Shown here: positions 1 to 12,043 of the stretch, one piece after another | Position numbering within the stretch: the stretch's first letter is position 1 | How the letters are laid out: each line of letters opens with the position of its first letter | Translations under genes and position numbers: made by a program | Notes under the pieces: model-generated | Told to the model about the DNA's origin: nothing | The model's database searches: none | What the model saw: only the letters and a program-made list of their open reading frames with translations | Source: Arabidopsis thaliana | Taxonomy: Eukaryota; Streptophyta; Magnoliopsida; Brassicales; Brassicaceae | Direction of reading: 5' to 3' | Assembly: GCF_000001735.4 (NCBI RefSeq) | Contig: NC_003071.7 | Coordinates: 7,371,151-7,435,150 of the forward strand | Length of the DNA: 64,000 nucleotides

Positions 1-240
1 AAATAGGGATGGGTTGGAGATGTCCTAAAGTAAAGTTTCCTCTATAATAGAGGAAAAAATAGAGATATCTACTTTTTGTCTTTATAAATAGAGATCTCTA
101 CAATTTATCTCTATTTTTTTCTCTATTTTTGAGAAAACTTTATTTTAGAGGTGACCATTGGAACACAATATCTCTAAAATAAAATCAGTTCTAAAATAGA
201 GAAAAATATAGAAGTAACTATTGGAGATGGTCTTAATTAT
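1..240. repeat. AT-rich MITE-like repeat in intron
   Basis: Short AT-rich sequence with several small palindromes built on TAGAG/CTCTA, ending near 222-236 in a TTGGAGATGGTC-like terminus. A similar GGTTGGAGATG motif lies at about 11-22 in the same orientation. Such termini are common on small non-autonomous elements in Brassicaceae (from memory). The left end is outside the window, so neither inverted ends nor a target duplication can be tested. It lies in intron 2 of the first transporter gene. Confidence 0.35.
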
Positions 241-3200
241 AGAAAATTGTATGTACCAACTACCACCTACTAATAATTGTAGGTATTTAACGTTTCAGAA
301 ACTATTCAATTAATCGCATAGATATACCAACAAAACGAAAGATGCCTTGATTATTTATTTGTTTATCTGCGTGGACACCTCACAATTCCATGAGTCTACA
401 ATAGTGTCAACGTAAAAAAGTACTACTTTTTGAAAGTATTATTTCTTTTGTCAAGTGTTAATCTTGGAGGACTACAATTTCGATGATGAAATCAAATATT
501 TTAGAAATGATAAATAATGAAGAACAATTTATAAACACGGTCGGTATCATAATATTGAGGAAACGATGAATAATGAATTGATTGGCTGAAACGAAAAAGT
601 TTTTCTTTAATTTTTGTTATTTCTTGTAGAGCTAGTTTAATGCAAACATAATTCTAGACTACAACTAAAACTTCTTTTAATTCGCAGTCGCCAAAAAAAG
701 CCTAACCAACACTAGCATATATGTACTTTCATAGAGAAAACCAATATTGAAATTTTTTTGAACAATGTTGATGTAATGAGAGAAAGACCTTACTCTCAAA
801 ATTAATTAATTTGAGCCATAATGAAGAGGAGTTACACAAATGTTTCTTCTGCACCATAAATTAAATAGATGTAGTGTCGGACTGTCGGTTACAAAAATCA
901 TAAGTTGATGCAGAATGGGTTCTTGCCCTTGATATAACATGTTTTTTGTCTTATACTTTACCATACATCAGGATCATATAACCTTCATAAATTAATATAT
1001 ACTTCGATTAATCAATACATTTTAAAGTCTCAAATTAAATATAAACGTCAATTATTATACTCATAAATTAATAATTCTCTAAATTACGACAAAAATATCA
1101 TTACTATTATTATTATCATATAACAATTTTGAAAGCAAGAAAGTATAGAATAGTATCTACAGAACTAATATACGTTCAAATATGTTTGTTTTCTGTTAGT
1201 TGCTATAATGTTGTAACTTTTTGCAGCGATATTAGCGTATAGAAGGGATACGAATTTCTTCTACGCGTTTTACATAACCAAGATTCTATTCGATATGGTC
1301 TGCCAAGGCACCGTTGACTGTCTCGCTCATGCTTATGTGGTAAATTTTGTTTTCTTTCCACCATTATTATATTTAAAGAAAGTTTTTGAACTCAAAGCAT
1401 TTATACGATATCATTTCGCTTAATCCTATTTTCAGGCGAAAAATGTTTGTGGCAGAAAAAGAATATCAATGTTTGGAGTTTTAGCAGGTGTCAGATCAAT
1501 TTCAGGAGTTTGTGCAACATTCTCAGCTCGTTTGTTACCCATAGCTTCAATTTTTCAGGTATCGGAATTTCATACCTATTAACCAAACTGAAAAAGTAAA
1601 AAAATAAATCAATTTCTCATTTTCTGAAGTGTTATTTTTCATACCTTTATATATTGGTTACCTACCCACAATATTCAAAAAAATATATAAGAAAATTATA
1701 ATAATTAGGTTGCAGCTATATCATTTTTCTTTGGCCTCGTGTACATGAGAGTTTTCCTAAAAGAGAGGTTACATGATGATGATGAAGACGACTGTGATGA
1801 AGATGATAATACTAGTGGTAGAAATCATCATGATGGTGGTGATCTAACGATGTTAGCAGAGCCTATTTTAAGAGATGCACCAACTAAGATACATATTGTC
1901 TTGAACACTAAGTATTCGTCTTTGAAAGATATGGTCAGCTTGATAAAGAATAGGTACATTGATAAATATATAATATTTGCATGGTTTCATATACATAAAT
2001 ATTTTTATATAGTCCTTAGTTACTGATCAATATGGGTTTTTATAACACAGCACCATACTCGTCCAAACATTGGTTGTTACTTTCTTTGCTACCTTCGCAC
2101 AAAGTGGAATGCAATCTGCTTTCTTGGTTAATTTCATCTCCACATCTTACCATTCTTAATTTTTACTTAAAAATATAGTATTAAAAAGTGTAATGATTTT
2201 TTTTTTTTTTTTAAATAACGCAGTATTTTCTAAAAGCTCGTTTTGGGTTCAACAAAAATGACTTTGCTGAGCTCATACTGTTGGTTACCATCATTGGCTC
2301 CATCTCTCAGGTAAACATTGAAAAAGAATATGTAGTTTTCGATGCTATCGGAATAAATTCTGTTCACTAATACGTGCTGAAATATATTTTCTCAGCTCTT
2401 TATATTGCCGAAATTGGTTTCTGCCATAGGAGAACGTAGGGTTTTATCAACAGGGCTTCTTATGGATTCTGTAAACGTAATATTTTCTAACCTTTTTTAC
2501 TTTCAATTTCTTCCAATGAACCTACGATACCATATATATAGCTAATAATTTTGGTTATATGCTTGGGGTGCAGGCAGCTTGTCTCAGTGTTTCGTGGTCA
2601 GCATGGGTAAGTTTGATATGAACTATTACAAAATAATAATACCTATTTTTCAACTTCTTTTTTTGGACGTTCAAACTCCACATTTTTAGAAGTTTAATAT
2701 GACTGATATTTAATTAAAAGTATGATTGAGCTTACATTGATTGAAACTTCCTTCGGTAGAAATCTTTGGCCCAAGAGAGTTGGTGAGCGATTAGACCTGT
2801 AAAATATTACAAATTCAGTATGATTGCTTAGTTCTTTTTGTTCGAATAATACAGGTTCCTTATGCCACGACAGTGCTTGTACCCGTAACAATGTTCGTAA
2901 TGCCATCTGTAAGATTTTTTAATTAACTTCATGTGGTGCTTACTAATAATGATTTTTACGTAGTCTTGCTTAAACAGAACTTAAATTTGGTTCTAGGTTT
3001 GTGGTATTGCTTCAAGACAAGTGGGACCCGGTGAACAGGTGAGATTGTAAAATATTTTTTCTCCTGCCAACAATCAACCAAACCATTGTTAATATCAGCA
3101 AGGAAAAAAAACAATGAAAAAAAGAAAAAAATTGTTAATTTTACTTAAAGAACAAAGAAGATTATAGTATAATATGTTATAAAAAATTTATTCACTGTCA

Positions 3201-4378
3201 TTAAGTTTTGATATAAAAGCTTTCAGAATTTAACTTGAATTTAACATATGTGTTAATGAAGAAAGTTAGACATCGAAAGTTGGATAAATTATCAAGTACC
3301 CCCTCTGTTCCTAAAAGAATGATGTTTTGGATTTTTCACACATACTAAGAAAAGTAACTTTTATATTATTTTTATTATTTTTCTGTTAAATATAAGTGTT
3401 ACTTCTCTCATCTCTTCATTGGTTACTAATAAAAATAATAATAATATTAACCTACAACATCAATATTTATAAACAAAAATAAAATCTAAAACATCAAATT
3501 TCATAGAACAGAGGGAATAATATATAAAGAGTTATGGCCACTCCACCTAAAACCAATTGGTTTTAAGTTGAAAGCCTACAATCTATCAATATGCTAATCT
3601 AATATGCATCAAAATCGATCAGACCTAAAAAAATAGTAGGATTGATCCGATATGGATATAGTTTAGTCAACCAATATTCATAATTAGGCCGACCAATTCC
3701 CATATCAATTATAGATTTGTAAATGTGTATAAAATATTAGATTTAAAATAAAATGAATATCAAAGGCACACAAGGTTAATTAAGTTATTGTAGATTTTTT
3801 TAATTTTTTCAACTGGATTTCGTATGCAGAAACAATCATAGTCTACCGAACAAATTTTTTAATTAAATCACGACAATGACAGATATTTTTTGTCATTTCA
3901 TTGCAGGGGAAGGTCCAAGGATGCATATCCGGGGTAAAGTCTTTTTCTGGTGTAGTGGCTCCATTTATATATAGTCCATTGACAGGTACGTGAACACATT
4001 AAAGTAGAGTTTCAACACCACTCATTACTATTTTAACACCATTTTAAAATAATAATTATAGACCAATATAATGGAGAAAAATAAACCTTCTATAGCCTTT
4101 TAACAAATAACTAAATTTTGTTTGATTTAGCGTTGTTTCTCTCCGAAAAAGCCCCGTTTTATTTTCCTGGATTCAGCCTTCTATGTGTGACATTCTCTTT
4201 GGTATTCTTCACACTTGCAACCATCTCACTATGTTCATTGTTGTATGTGTAATTATGCATGACTAACATTTGTTAACATGCACAGATGATCGGATTTTTT
4301 CTGAGTCTTCTTATAAGAGATGTTCCTTCTCCGTCGATGAACAAAGCAATCAACAACATTTCAAGAGAAGAAGCTTGA
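1..4378 (+). CDS. MEE15: Major facilitator transporter, copy 1 (5' end outside window)
   Basis: Membrane transporter of the major facilitator superfamily, TetA/HIAT1-like; substrate unknown. Twelve coding exons are visible: 1227-1339, 1436-1558, 1709-1953, 2051-2126, 2224-2310, 2396-2476, 2574-2606, 2855-2908, 2997-3038, 3907-3985, 4131-4201 and 4286-4378 (stop TGA). They correspond one to one to exons 3-14 of the next two copies and differ in length only at the terminal exon, so the two first exons, including the DRYG-type MFS motif, lie upstream of base 1. Bases 1-1226 are the rest of intron 2. Exon 1709-1953 encodes an Asp/His-rich central loop. By gene order this is probably At2g16970 (MEE15); the symbol rests on memory. 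The intron at 3039-3906 carries a MITE. Confidence 0.85.
3297..3519. mobile_element. Stowaway-like MITE
   Basis: The two ends are imperfect inverted repeats of about 38 bp, starting CCCCCTCTGTTCC on the left and, on the reverse strand, TTCCCTCTGTTC on the right, each running into a shared GATGTTTT-GATTTT core. TA dinucleotides at 3297-3298 and 3518-3519 are the expected target duplication for Tc1/mariner-type elements. The 219-bp body has no coding capacity. It sits in an intron of transporter copy 1 and is absent from the matching introns of copies 2 and 3. Confidence 0.8.
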
Positions 4379-4464
4379 TTCATGAAGGAAATCTATTTTA
4401 AATCTTTTACTGATTTTCTTCAATGTATCATTTGCAACGAACCCTTAGCTAAAATAAAAAAATA

Positions 4465-4702
4465 TACTCCTTTCGTCTTACAAAGATAAATTTTTAGAAA
4501 AAACATTTTTTTTACAAAGATAGAAGTTTTATATCTCCAATGTAAATTTTAAAACTTTTTACTTGTTTTATCCTTATTAAATAATTATGTATATATTTAT
4601 TATTATTTTCAAAGTGTATTAAGAAGTTAAAATTGTTATTATATATTATTTTTTAAAGAATGTAAAATTCTAAAAAATCCATCTTCGTGGACGGAGAGAG
4701 TA
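4465..4702. mobile_element. Stowaway-like MITE
   Basis: A second AT-rich element with inverted ends: the left end begins TACTCCTTTCGTC and the reverse of the right end begins TACTCTCTCCGTCC; both continue into an AAAGAT/GAAGAT then TTTTTAGAA segment. TA target duplication at 4465-4466 and 4701-4702. It lies just 3' of transporter copy 1. The ends differ from the 3.3-kb element, so it is a separate insertion. Confidence 0.75.
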
Positions 4703-5225
4703 TTAATTTGTGCTACTTTTCTCTTGAAATGTTAATCGTTATTACAGCCTTTTTGAAAAAAGTTGAGTAGGTATTGTAATAGTATACTTTCCACGTATGA
4801 TTGAGAAAACTCAAGGTGAGGCAGAGAGGAGCCGGTGGGGATCTCTCATACTCTCTCTTTGTTTACAGAGATCCAATTATCATATCGAGCCATGAACTGA
4901 TTCTGATTCGATTTGGCAATAATTAACATTTATCGTCTTTAAACGATTAAATAATATAAATTACATTTTAAATGAAAAGGACCATGCATCCACCAAGGTG
5001 ATACTGACTGCCTAATTATAAATGTCATATCAAAATTTATTACTATATGGTTTAACAAAAATTCTTATCTGAATTTTTTTTCTTTTTCTTATCTGAATGC
5101 TTTCATTCTAATTAAAGATTTTAATATATGAATATTCGCACGTGGATATTTGTATAAGATATGCATTAATCTCCGAGGCTATGTATAGTTCAGAATTTGA
5201 AGTGAAGTTTAGGAGAGGAAGAGAG
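4703..5225. other. Intergenic: promoter region of transporter copy 2
   Basis: AT-rich spacer between the MITE and the start codon at 5226. It should hold the promoter and 5' UTR of transporter copy 2. No clear TATA box could be assigned and nothing else is recognisable. Confidence 0.4.
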
Positions 5226-8200
5226 ATGGAGGTATTTAGACTTGGAGAGCTGAGACACCTACTGGTGACGGTTTTCTTGTCGGGGCTCGCCGAATACTTG
5301 ATAAGGCCAGTGATGACTGACGTCACCGTAGCCGCGGTTTGCTCCGGCCTAGACGATTCATGTTCTTTGGCCGTCTATCTCACCGGAGTACAACAAGTGG
5401 TAACCATATCTACTTATATATATACACATACATGCATATAATATTAAATCTGTTATTGTTTTTACGCTTTAACTAATCTCTTTTCGTTGGGTGTTGATTA
5501 CTCTTTAAACTTTTTATCTTTTTATCTGATGGTGAAAATGATATAAAAAAAAGACGGTAGGAATGGGGACAATGGTAATGATGCCAGTGATCGGCAATCT
5601 ATCGGACAGATATGGAATCAAAGCAATGCTCACTCTTCCCATGTGCCTCTCTGTTCTTCCTCCAGGTTCTTTTGTTTTCTTTTTAAGGTTCCATTTTCCC
5701 AGTGAAAGTTATTATACCATCAACAATATTTGTTCTTATCTTTTTACCATTTTATTTGGCAGAGAACTTATTATAAGTAATATAATTCTGATACAATTAA
5801 ATAATCCATGCAAAGCCAATCATTAGCTATTATACCAATCAATAATTGTAGAGCTAACGTTTGAAAAAGTAGCCATGCGTATGTGTATTGTGTACCAATA
5901 GAAGGAAAGATACCTTCATTATATTTATCAGTTCTTATGATCGTGGACACCTCATGATTCCATGAGAGTAGTGCCAACGTAAAAGAGTAAGTATTCTTTT
6001 ATTGGGTACAAACAACCGTTCGGCGCCATCAGAAATTTAGAAAATAAATTTTTAATATATAGGCAAATTAACCTCCAACTAGTATAAGTTTTGTTTGGAA
6101 AGGAGTCCTATAACAAATTAGTGTAGATTTTATCATTTGGATCGAAAGTGAATAATATCATACTAAAATGGAGTTTAAACGGTTTGGAAAACCCAATAAA
6201 TGATATCAGAGTCTAGATTGAAAAAAATAGACTTAGAATTCTAGACTATATAATCGGTGTGAGAGAACCCTCTATGTGCCACAAATAAGAAGGTGTCTTA
6301 AGAATCTCGCGAATAAGGTGGAGTCATGGTGTCAAAATTTTGCTCGAGGAGAGGTCCAATGTTCGTAGTCTTTGGTTTGAAGAAGAGATTGTTGGGTATA
6401 AACCAACGTCTCACATCGAAAATTTTAAAAAATAGTTTATAATATATAAGTTAAGTTCAACTTTAACTAATATGAGACTTTTAGGAAAAGAGCTCAATAA
6501 CAAATATGTGCGAGCTTTACTACTTAAACCCGAAACGAATAATATCGTACTAAAATGTAGATGGGATAAGTTTGGAAAACCCAATATCTTTCCCACGTAT
6601 ATCTCGTTTTGCAACAAGCTGGTAACTTCTGTTTGCATGTCTCTTTCGTTTGGCGTAATTCTTTTTTGCTATATTTACATTCTTGTTGCTATATATTATC
6701 CTAGTATTATTAATTAATGCAAATTACTATAAAATTAAACTCATGGAATGCATGATTAAATTATCAAAGTAAGCAAGATGATGATTCATATGCATACATG
6801 TTTGAACAACGTCAGCCAATCTTGTTGGTTTTAGCAGCTTTTCGTTTTGGATATGTGTAATTAACGTTTTTTAAAATAAAATTTTGATGTGAAGGGAAAA
6901 ATTTGTGTACTAAAATGTTGTACATTTTGCAGCAATATTAGGGTACAGAAGGGATACCAATTTCTTTTACGCATTTTATGTAATCAAGACCCTATTCGAT
7001 ATGGTCTGCCAAGGCACCATTGACTGTCTCGCTAACGCTTATGTGGTAAATTTTTTGTCTTTTCACCTTGATCATATTATAGATATTTCGTTCTTATTAA
7101 AAAATAGAATATTTACATGAAATTTTTTAACTATTTTTTCAGGCAAAAAATGTTCATGGCACAAAAAGAATATCAATGTTCGGAATTTTAGCAGGTGTCA
7201 GCTCGATTTCCGGAGTTTGTGCATCACTATCAGCTCGTTTTTTATCCATAGCTTCGACTTTTCAGGTATCATATCATTATACATACTAGCACAAAATCAC
7301 AAAATTAAGAGACAAACTCAAAACATTATCCAATATTATAAAATCATTTTCTTAATTAAGAATCGGTTTTTAATAACTTAATATATTGCTTGTCAGTTGA
7401 AAATTCACAAAAACTTTTGAGGAAAAATGATATGTTTTCAAGATTCATATTTGTTTCTATATTTAAAGAATTATTGTTCTCATACCATTTCTCGTATATA
7501 TATATATAAGAAAATTGCAATTTACTAGGTTGCAGCTATATCATTATTCATTGGCCTGGTGTATATGAGGGTTTTCCTAAAAGAGAGGTTACAAGATGCT
7601 GATGATGATGATGAAGCTGATAGTGGTGGTTGTAGAAGTCATCAAGAGGTTCATAATGGTGGTGATCTAAAGATGTTAACTGAGCCGATACTAAGAGATG
7701 CACCAACAAAGACACATGTCTTCAACAGTAAGTATTCGTCTTGGAAAGATATGGTCAGCTTGATAAATAATAGGTACGTTTCATCTAAGTAGATATACAT
7801 GACACATAAATATACATAACTCGAAATGATCGAAATGGTTTCTATAACACAGCACTATACTCATTCAAGCATTGGTTGTTACATTCTTTGCTACCTTCTC
7901 GGAAAGTGGAAGGGGGTCTGCTCTCATGGTTTTTTTCATGTCCACACTTTTACATTCTTTATTTTACTCAAAAAAAACTATTAAATAAACCAAAATAAAT
8001 GTTTGTAATAACGCAGTATTTTCTGAAAGCTCGTTTTGGGTTCAACAAAAATGACTTTGCTGAGCTATTCTTGTTGGTTACCATCATTGGCTCCATCTCC
8101 CAGGTAAATATTGTAAAATTTATGTAAAATTATCGTTTAAAATTAGGAATAAATATTGATCATTGATACGTGCTGCTAAATTATCATTCTCAGCTATTTA

Positions 8201-9794
8201 TATTGCCGACTTTAAGTTCTACCATTGGAGAACGTAAGGTGTTATCAACGGGGCTTCTTATGGAATTCTTCAACGTAAACATATATATTTTTGGTTGTTT
8301 TAATCATGATACATATTTTTGTAGAGGTAAGAATTTTTTTTATGTGCTTGTAATGCAGGCGACTTGTCTTAGTGTTGCATGGTCACCATGGGTAAGTGTG
8401 CTGAGAACTATCAATAGTTTCTAGAATTATTGATTTGACTTCGGTAACTTCCTTCTATATCGAGATCTTTGATCCAAGAGAGTTCGAGTGTCATTAAAAG
8501 ATTACAAATTCAATAGGATTGTTTGTTTTTGTTGAAAAATATAGGTTCCTTATGCCATGACCATGCTTGTACCCGGAGCCATGTTTGTGATGCCATCTGT
8601 AAGATTTTACCGCATCATTGTCCTTAGTAATGGAGCCTTATACTTAGTATTGTTTAAATATATCTTGAATTTGAGTATAGGTTTGTGGTATTGCGTCAAG
8701 ACAAGTTGGATCCAGTGAACAGGTATGACCGTAAAAGTTATTTTCTTCTTCCAACTTTTCATTGTTTTAACGTTTTTCAAGAATTTTTAGAAGATAATAA
8801 GGAATTTAGAGTAATATATAAATGATAATGAGTCATTCCATTTGTTATAAAACGATTTTGAGGTTGAAGCTCACCAAACTTGATATAGTAGAAGAGTTTA
8901 AACAAATGCTAGCTCAACTTGAACCGAATTTGATCTGAACGATAAAATATCAAAGTTATCATATAATCAGTTTTCGGATGAGTGGCTAGAAGAATCATCA
9001 TCCCTCAAGAATGTTAGAAATCTCACATTTGAAGTAAGAAAAGATCTAGAGTAATATAAAAAGGATATGATCAATCCACTCTTGGCTTGATTTTGAAATT
9101 GGAAATCCACCAAACTTAACAATTAAATTGTACGGCTTTTAAGATATGTATTCTGTCTTGCCTAACAATTAACATATTAAAGAAGAACAAGATTAACTAC
9201 TTAGATTCACTTTTTAAAATGTGCCGAAAACACCTTATATTTAAACACGATATTTATGCCTTTATTTTTGATTACCATCTCGTTCCAGGGGAAGGTCCAA
9301 GGATGTATATCCGGGGTAAGGGCTTTTGCTCAAGTTGTGGCTCCATTTGTATATAGTCCATTGACAGGTAAGTGAACACAGTATCACTAAGTGACCAATG
9401 AACACCATTCATTAATAACTATCATTAATAAAACGTTATTCATCACTAATAAGTTTTATAGCGTTCATTGGTCAATATCGAGAAAATAAAGTTTTATTTC
9501 CTTTAACAAATATTTATTTTGGTTTGATATAGCTCTATTTCTCTCCGAAAATGCACCATTCTATTTCCCTGGATTCAGCATTCTATGCATCGCCATCTCT
9601 TTGGTATTCTTTACATCTACAACCATATCATCAGTTATCACAATTATATGTTTATTATTAATAATGCATGACATAATGACATTGCTTTACATGCACAGAT
9701 GATCGGATTCCTTCAGAGTCTTCTGATAAAAGATCATCCTTCTTTGCCCTTAGTGAACATAACAATCAACAACCCTTCAAAAGCGGAAGCTTGA
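5226..9794 (+). CDS. Major facilitator transporter, copy 2 (full length)
   Basis: Complete 14-exon MFS transporter predicted at 461 aa: 5226-5399, 5554-5665, 6933-7045, 7143-7265, 7529-7773, 7853-7928, 8017-8103, 8194-8274, 8359-8391, 8545-8598, 8681-8722, 9289-9367, 9533-9603, 9699-9794. Exon lengths sum to 1386 nt with no frame break. The MFS loop motif GNLSDRYGIK (exon 2) follows the first transmembrane pair. A cytosolic-type Asp-rich loop lies in exon 5, between the two six-helix halves. The start at 5226 matches the start of copy 3; an upstream in-frame extension exists but is not conserved. Substrate and membrane are unknown; relatives are annotated as tetracycline-transporter-like or HIAT1-like. 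Likely At2g16980. Intron 2 carries a TRIM retrotransposon. Confidence 0.92.
6000..6586 (+). mobile_element. TRIM (miniature LTR retrotransposon, Katydid-like)
   Basis: Two direct LTR-like repeats of about 198 bp, 6000-6198 and 6390-6586, start T(A/G)TTGGGTA(C/T)AAAC and share the end TTTGGAAAACCCAATA. Just inside the left LTR, 6201-6212 (TGATATCAGAGT) resembles the primer binding site for initiator tRNA-Met. A purine tract (about 6379-6389) precedes the right LTR. TCTTT flanks both sides (5995-5999, 6587-6591), a perfect 5-bp target duplication. The internal region is only about 190 bp with no coding capacity, which defines a TRIM. It lies inside intron 2 of transporter copy 2. The family name is from memory. 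Confidence 0.88.
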
Positions 9795-9959
9795 CAAGAA
9801 ATATATCAAGAAGCAAATGTAACTGTAATATTGTACAAATTTGCTTCAAATTAAAAGTTCATTTAAAACGAATACATAGCTAGAAGCTGTAAAAATAACT
9901 TAGTTTTCTTACAAAGATTGTCATTGCAAATGAATAAAATCACTTGTATAGTAGTTGTT
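9795..9959. other. 3' flank of transporter copy 2
   Basis: Expected 3' UTR and polyadenylation region of transporter copy 2: AT-rich, with scattered AATAAA-like hexamers, for example near 9933. No gene seen. Confidence 0.4.
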
Positions 9960-10625
9960 GGCAACTAAGTACAACCGGTCACATCAACATACATCAACTA
10001 AGTAACCAAACAAATATAACCGTAAAAACAAACAACCGTAAATATTTTAGAGAAGAGATGCGATAAAAAGACAACCGTAGAAAAATAAACGAAAATATTT
10101 CAACAAAAGAATTAGATGAAAAGACACAACTGAAAAATTAACCGTAAATATTTTAACAAAATGTTGCATTGACACAACCGTTCATAAATGCAAAAAGGAT
10201 TGGGATAAAAAGACAAAGCTTTTTATATTTCAATGAAAAGATGTAATAAAAAAGACAAAACAAAAAAAAACGTAAATATTTTAGTAAGAAATTGCGATAA
10301 AAAGACACATCCGTTCGTAAGTAAAAAGACATTACGATAAAAAGACACAACCGTAATAAAAAAACAATAAATATATTAACAAAAAATTGCAACAAAAAAA
10401 CACAACCGTTTAGAAATGCAAATGACATTACGATAAAAAGATGCAAGTTTCGGGGAGAATTCGCAAAACTTCATGAAAATACGCGATAAAAAGATATAAC
10501 AAAAAAGATCGTAAATATTTCAACGAAAATTTTTCGTTAAAAAGATACAACCATTTAGAAGTGCTTACGAAAGAAACGACACAACCGTAAATATTGCAAC
10601 AAAAAGTTGCGAGATTAAAAGAAAC
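9960..10625. repeat. Degenerate tandem repeat built on GATAAAAAGACACAACCG
   Basis: At least ten diverged copies of two alternating motifs, (T/A)(G/C)GATAAAAAGACACAACCG and CCGTAAATATTTTAACAAAA, spaced irregularly at roughly 35-80 bp. Frames on the minus strand stay open by composition (TTTTTATCG repeats) and look like low-complexity protein, not a gene. Non-autonomous DNA transposons or Helitrons often carry such arrays; the class cannot be decided here. Confidence 0.65.
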
Positions 10626-12043
10626 AACCTTATAATCTCTTTGATCATATGAATGGAAAACTAAATCTTTGCACACAAAAAAATTCAGGATTTTCATATT
10701 ATTTTCATGGGATTTTTGTTTAAATGGGCACATTTCAGCCAAAAAAATAATGAGAGGGTACATTCTTGTGGGCTTATAAGAATGAGTACTTATTTGGCTA
10801 AGAAAAGACAATCTTGTCAATACTCTTTCTTCTTTCTTTTTTTTTTTTTTTTTTTCTTTTTTTTCCAAATGCTTCATAGATCTTTTTCTCCCTTATTAAT
10901 TCAATAGATCCAATTAAATAGGTTTGTATATAAATAAATCTATATCCTAAGGGAATAATGCTTAGGGAACCCAAAGATTTCAAGACGCAGATTAAATTAA
11001 TTTTACATTTGATCGATAAATATATTGGTCGGTGGATTTTGATTCGGACTGAAACTTGTCACCAGTTTAGGAGTCGAGGAAAGAGATGAAGGCAGTGTCA
11101 CTGGTTTTTGATTAGCAAAGACTGAAGATGGAAGGCGTTAACGGCGGAAATGAGGATCGACGGTAGGATATGTTTTCGATTTGATAGAACGATGTCTAAT
11201 AATCGCTAAGTAATTCAAAAACAGATGTTCGATGGTGTATGTGTCATGTTGTGATCAGTTTACGAATTACGATTAGGGTGAATTGAGAGACAAATCGGAA
11301 CTGGAGATTGAGGGTGAATTGTAGAGACAAATTAGACGGTTAAATGCGAATAATAAAAAAGATAAAAACGTCAATACTGTGAGAAAAATACCTAATTGCA
11401 GTAGCACATGATTTTGTGCCTATTTCTACAACGGCATACACTTTTGAAGTGCTTTATTTGTAACTGATCCTTATTTTCATGCATGTGAGTGATATCAAGT
11501 TGTACTTTGTTGTTTTGAAATGCCTAGAAATGACAAAAGCGTGTGGGAATGGACATAATCGTTTTTACAAAATTGTGGGAATGGACATGATCCTTATTTA
11601 TGGTTTGTACGCGACGGATAAATTTTTATTTAATTACGTAATCGTCTGGATTTATATATCTTTAATGCAGATTGAAATATGGCAGTACCAAATTTTTTGC
11701 ATAGTCTTAACTTCAAATCGATCGTAGTTATTACAAAATGTCACATAATTCGTAATGTGTAATTAAAAGGTACTCCCTACACAAGAGATGGTGACTAATG
11801 ATCGAGTCGGCCAGAAAATACCAAAAAAGTCCTCAAAAGTCTGATGTGATCTCCCATGCTTCAACCGAATTTTTGGAATAAAGAATAGATTGGAAAAATA
11901 TCTGCCACATTGTAGTATTTTCAAGTAAGCTTTCTTTGTTTGTTCAATAATCAAAAGCAAAAACAAAAACAAAACTCTCAACACTTTTTGTGTTTATTTT
12001 CTGTTATTTTGAATCGAAGTCGGCAAGCATAGGCTAAAAGGTG
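10626..12043. other. Intergenic, probable old transposon remains, promoter of copy 3
   Basis: Contains a long T tract (about 10838-10864) and a stretch (about 11030-11350) that is richer in G than its surroundings, with repeated GGGTGAATTG and GAGACAAAT motifs, possibly a decayed mobile element. No open frame resembles a known protein. The last few hundred bases should hold the promoter of transporter copy 3; no convincing TATA box was found. Confidence 0.4.

Noticed and set aside
5142-5225. Upstream in-frame extension of transporter copy 2
   Set aside because: The extension is not present in copy 3, whose start matches the ATG at 5226; the extra residues have no family similarity.
10153-10877. 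Open frames on the minus strand (97 and 149 codons)
   Set aside because: They arise from the AT-rich tandem motifs and a poly-T tract; composition is Phe/Leu/Lys-rich low complexity with no domain or splice structure.
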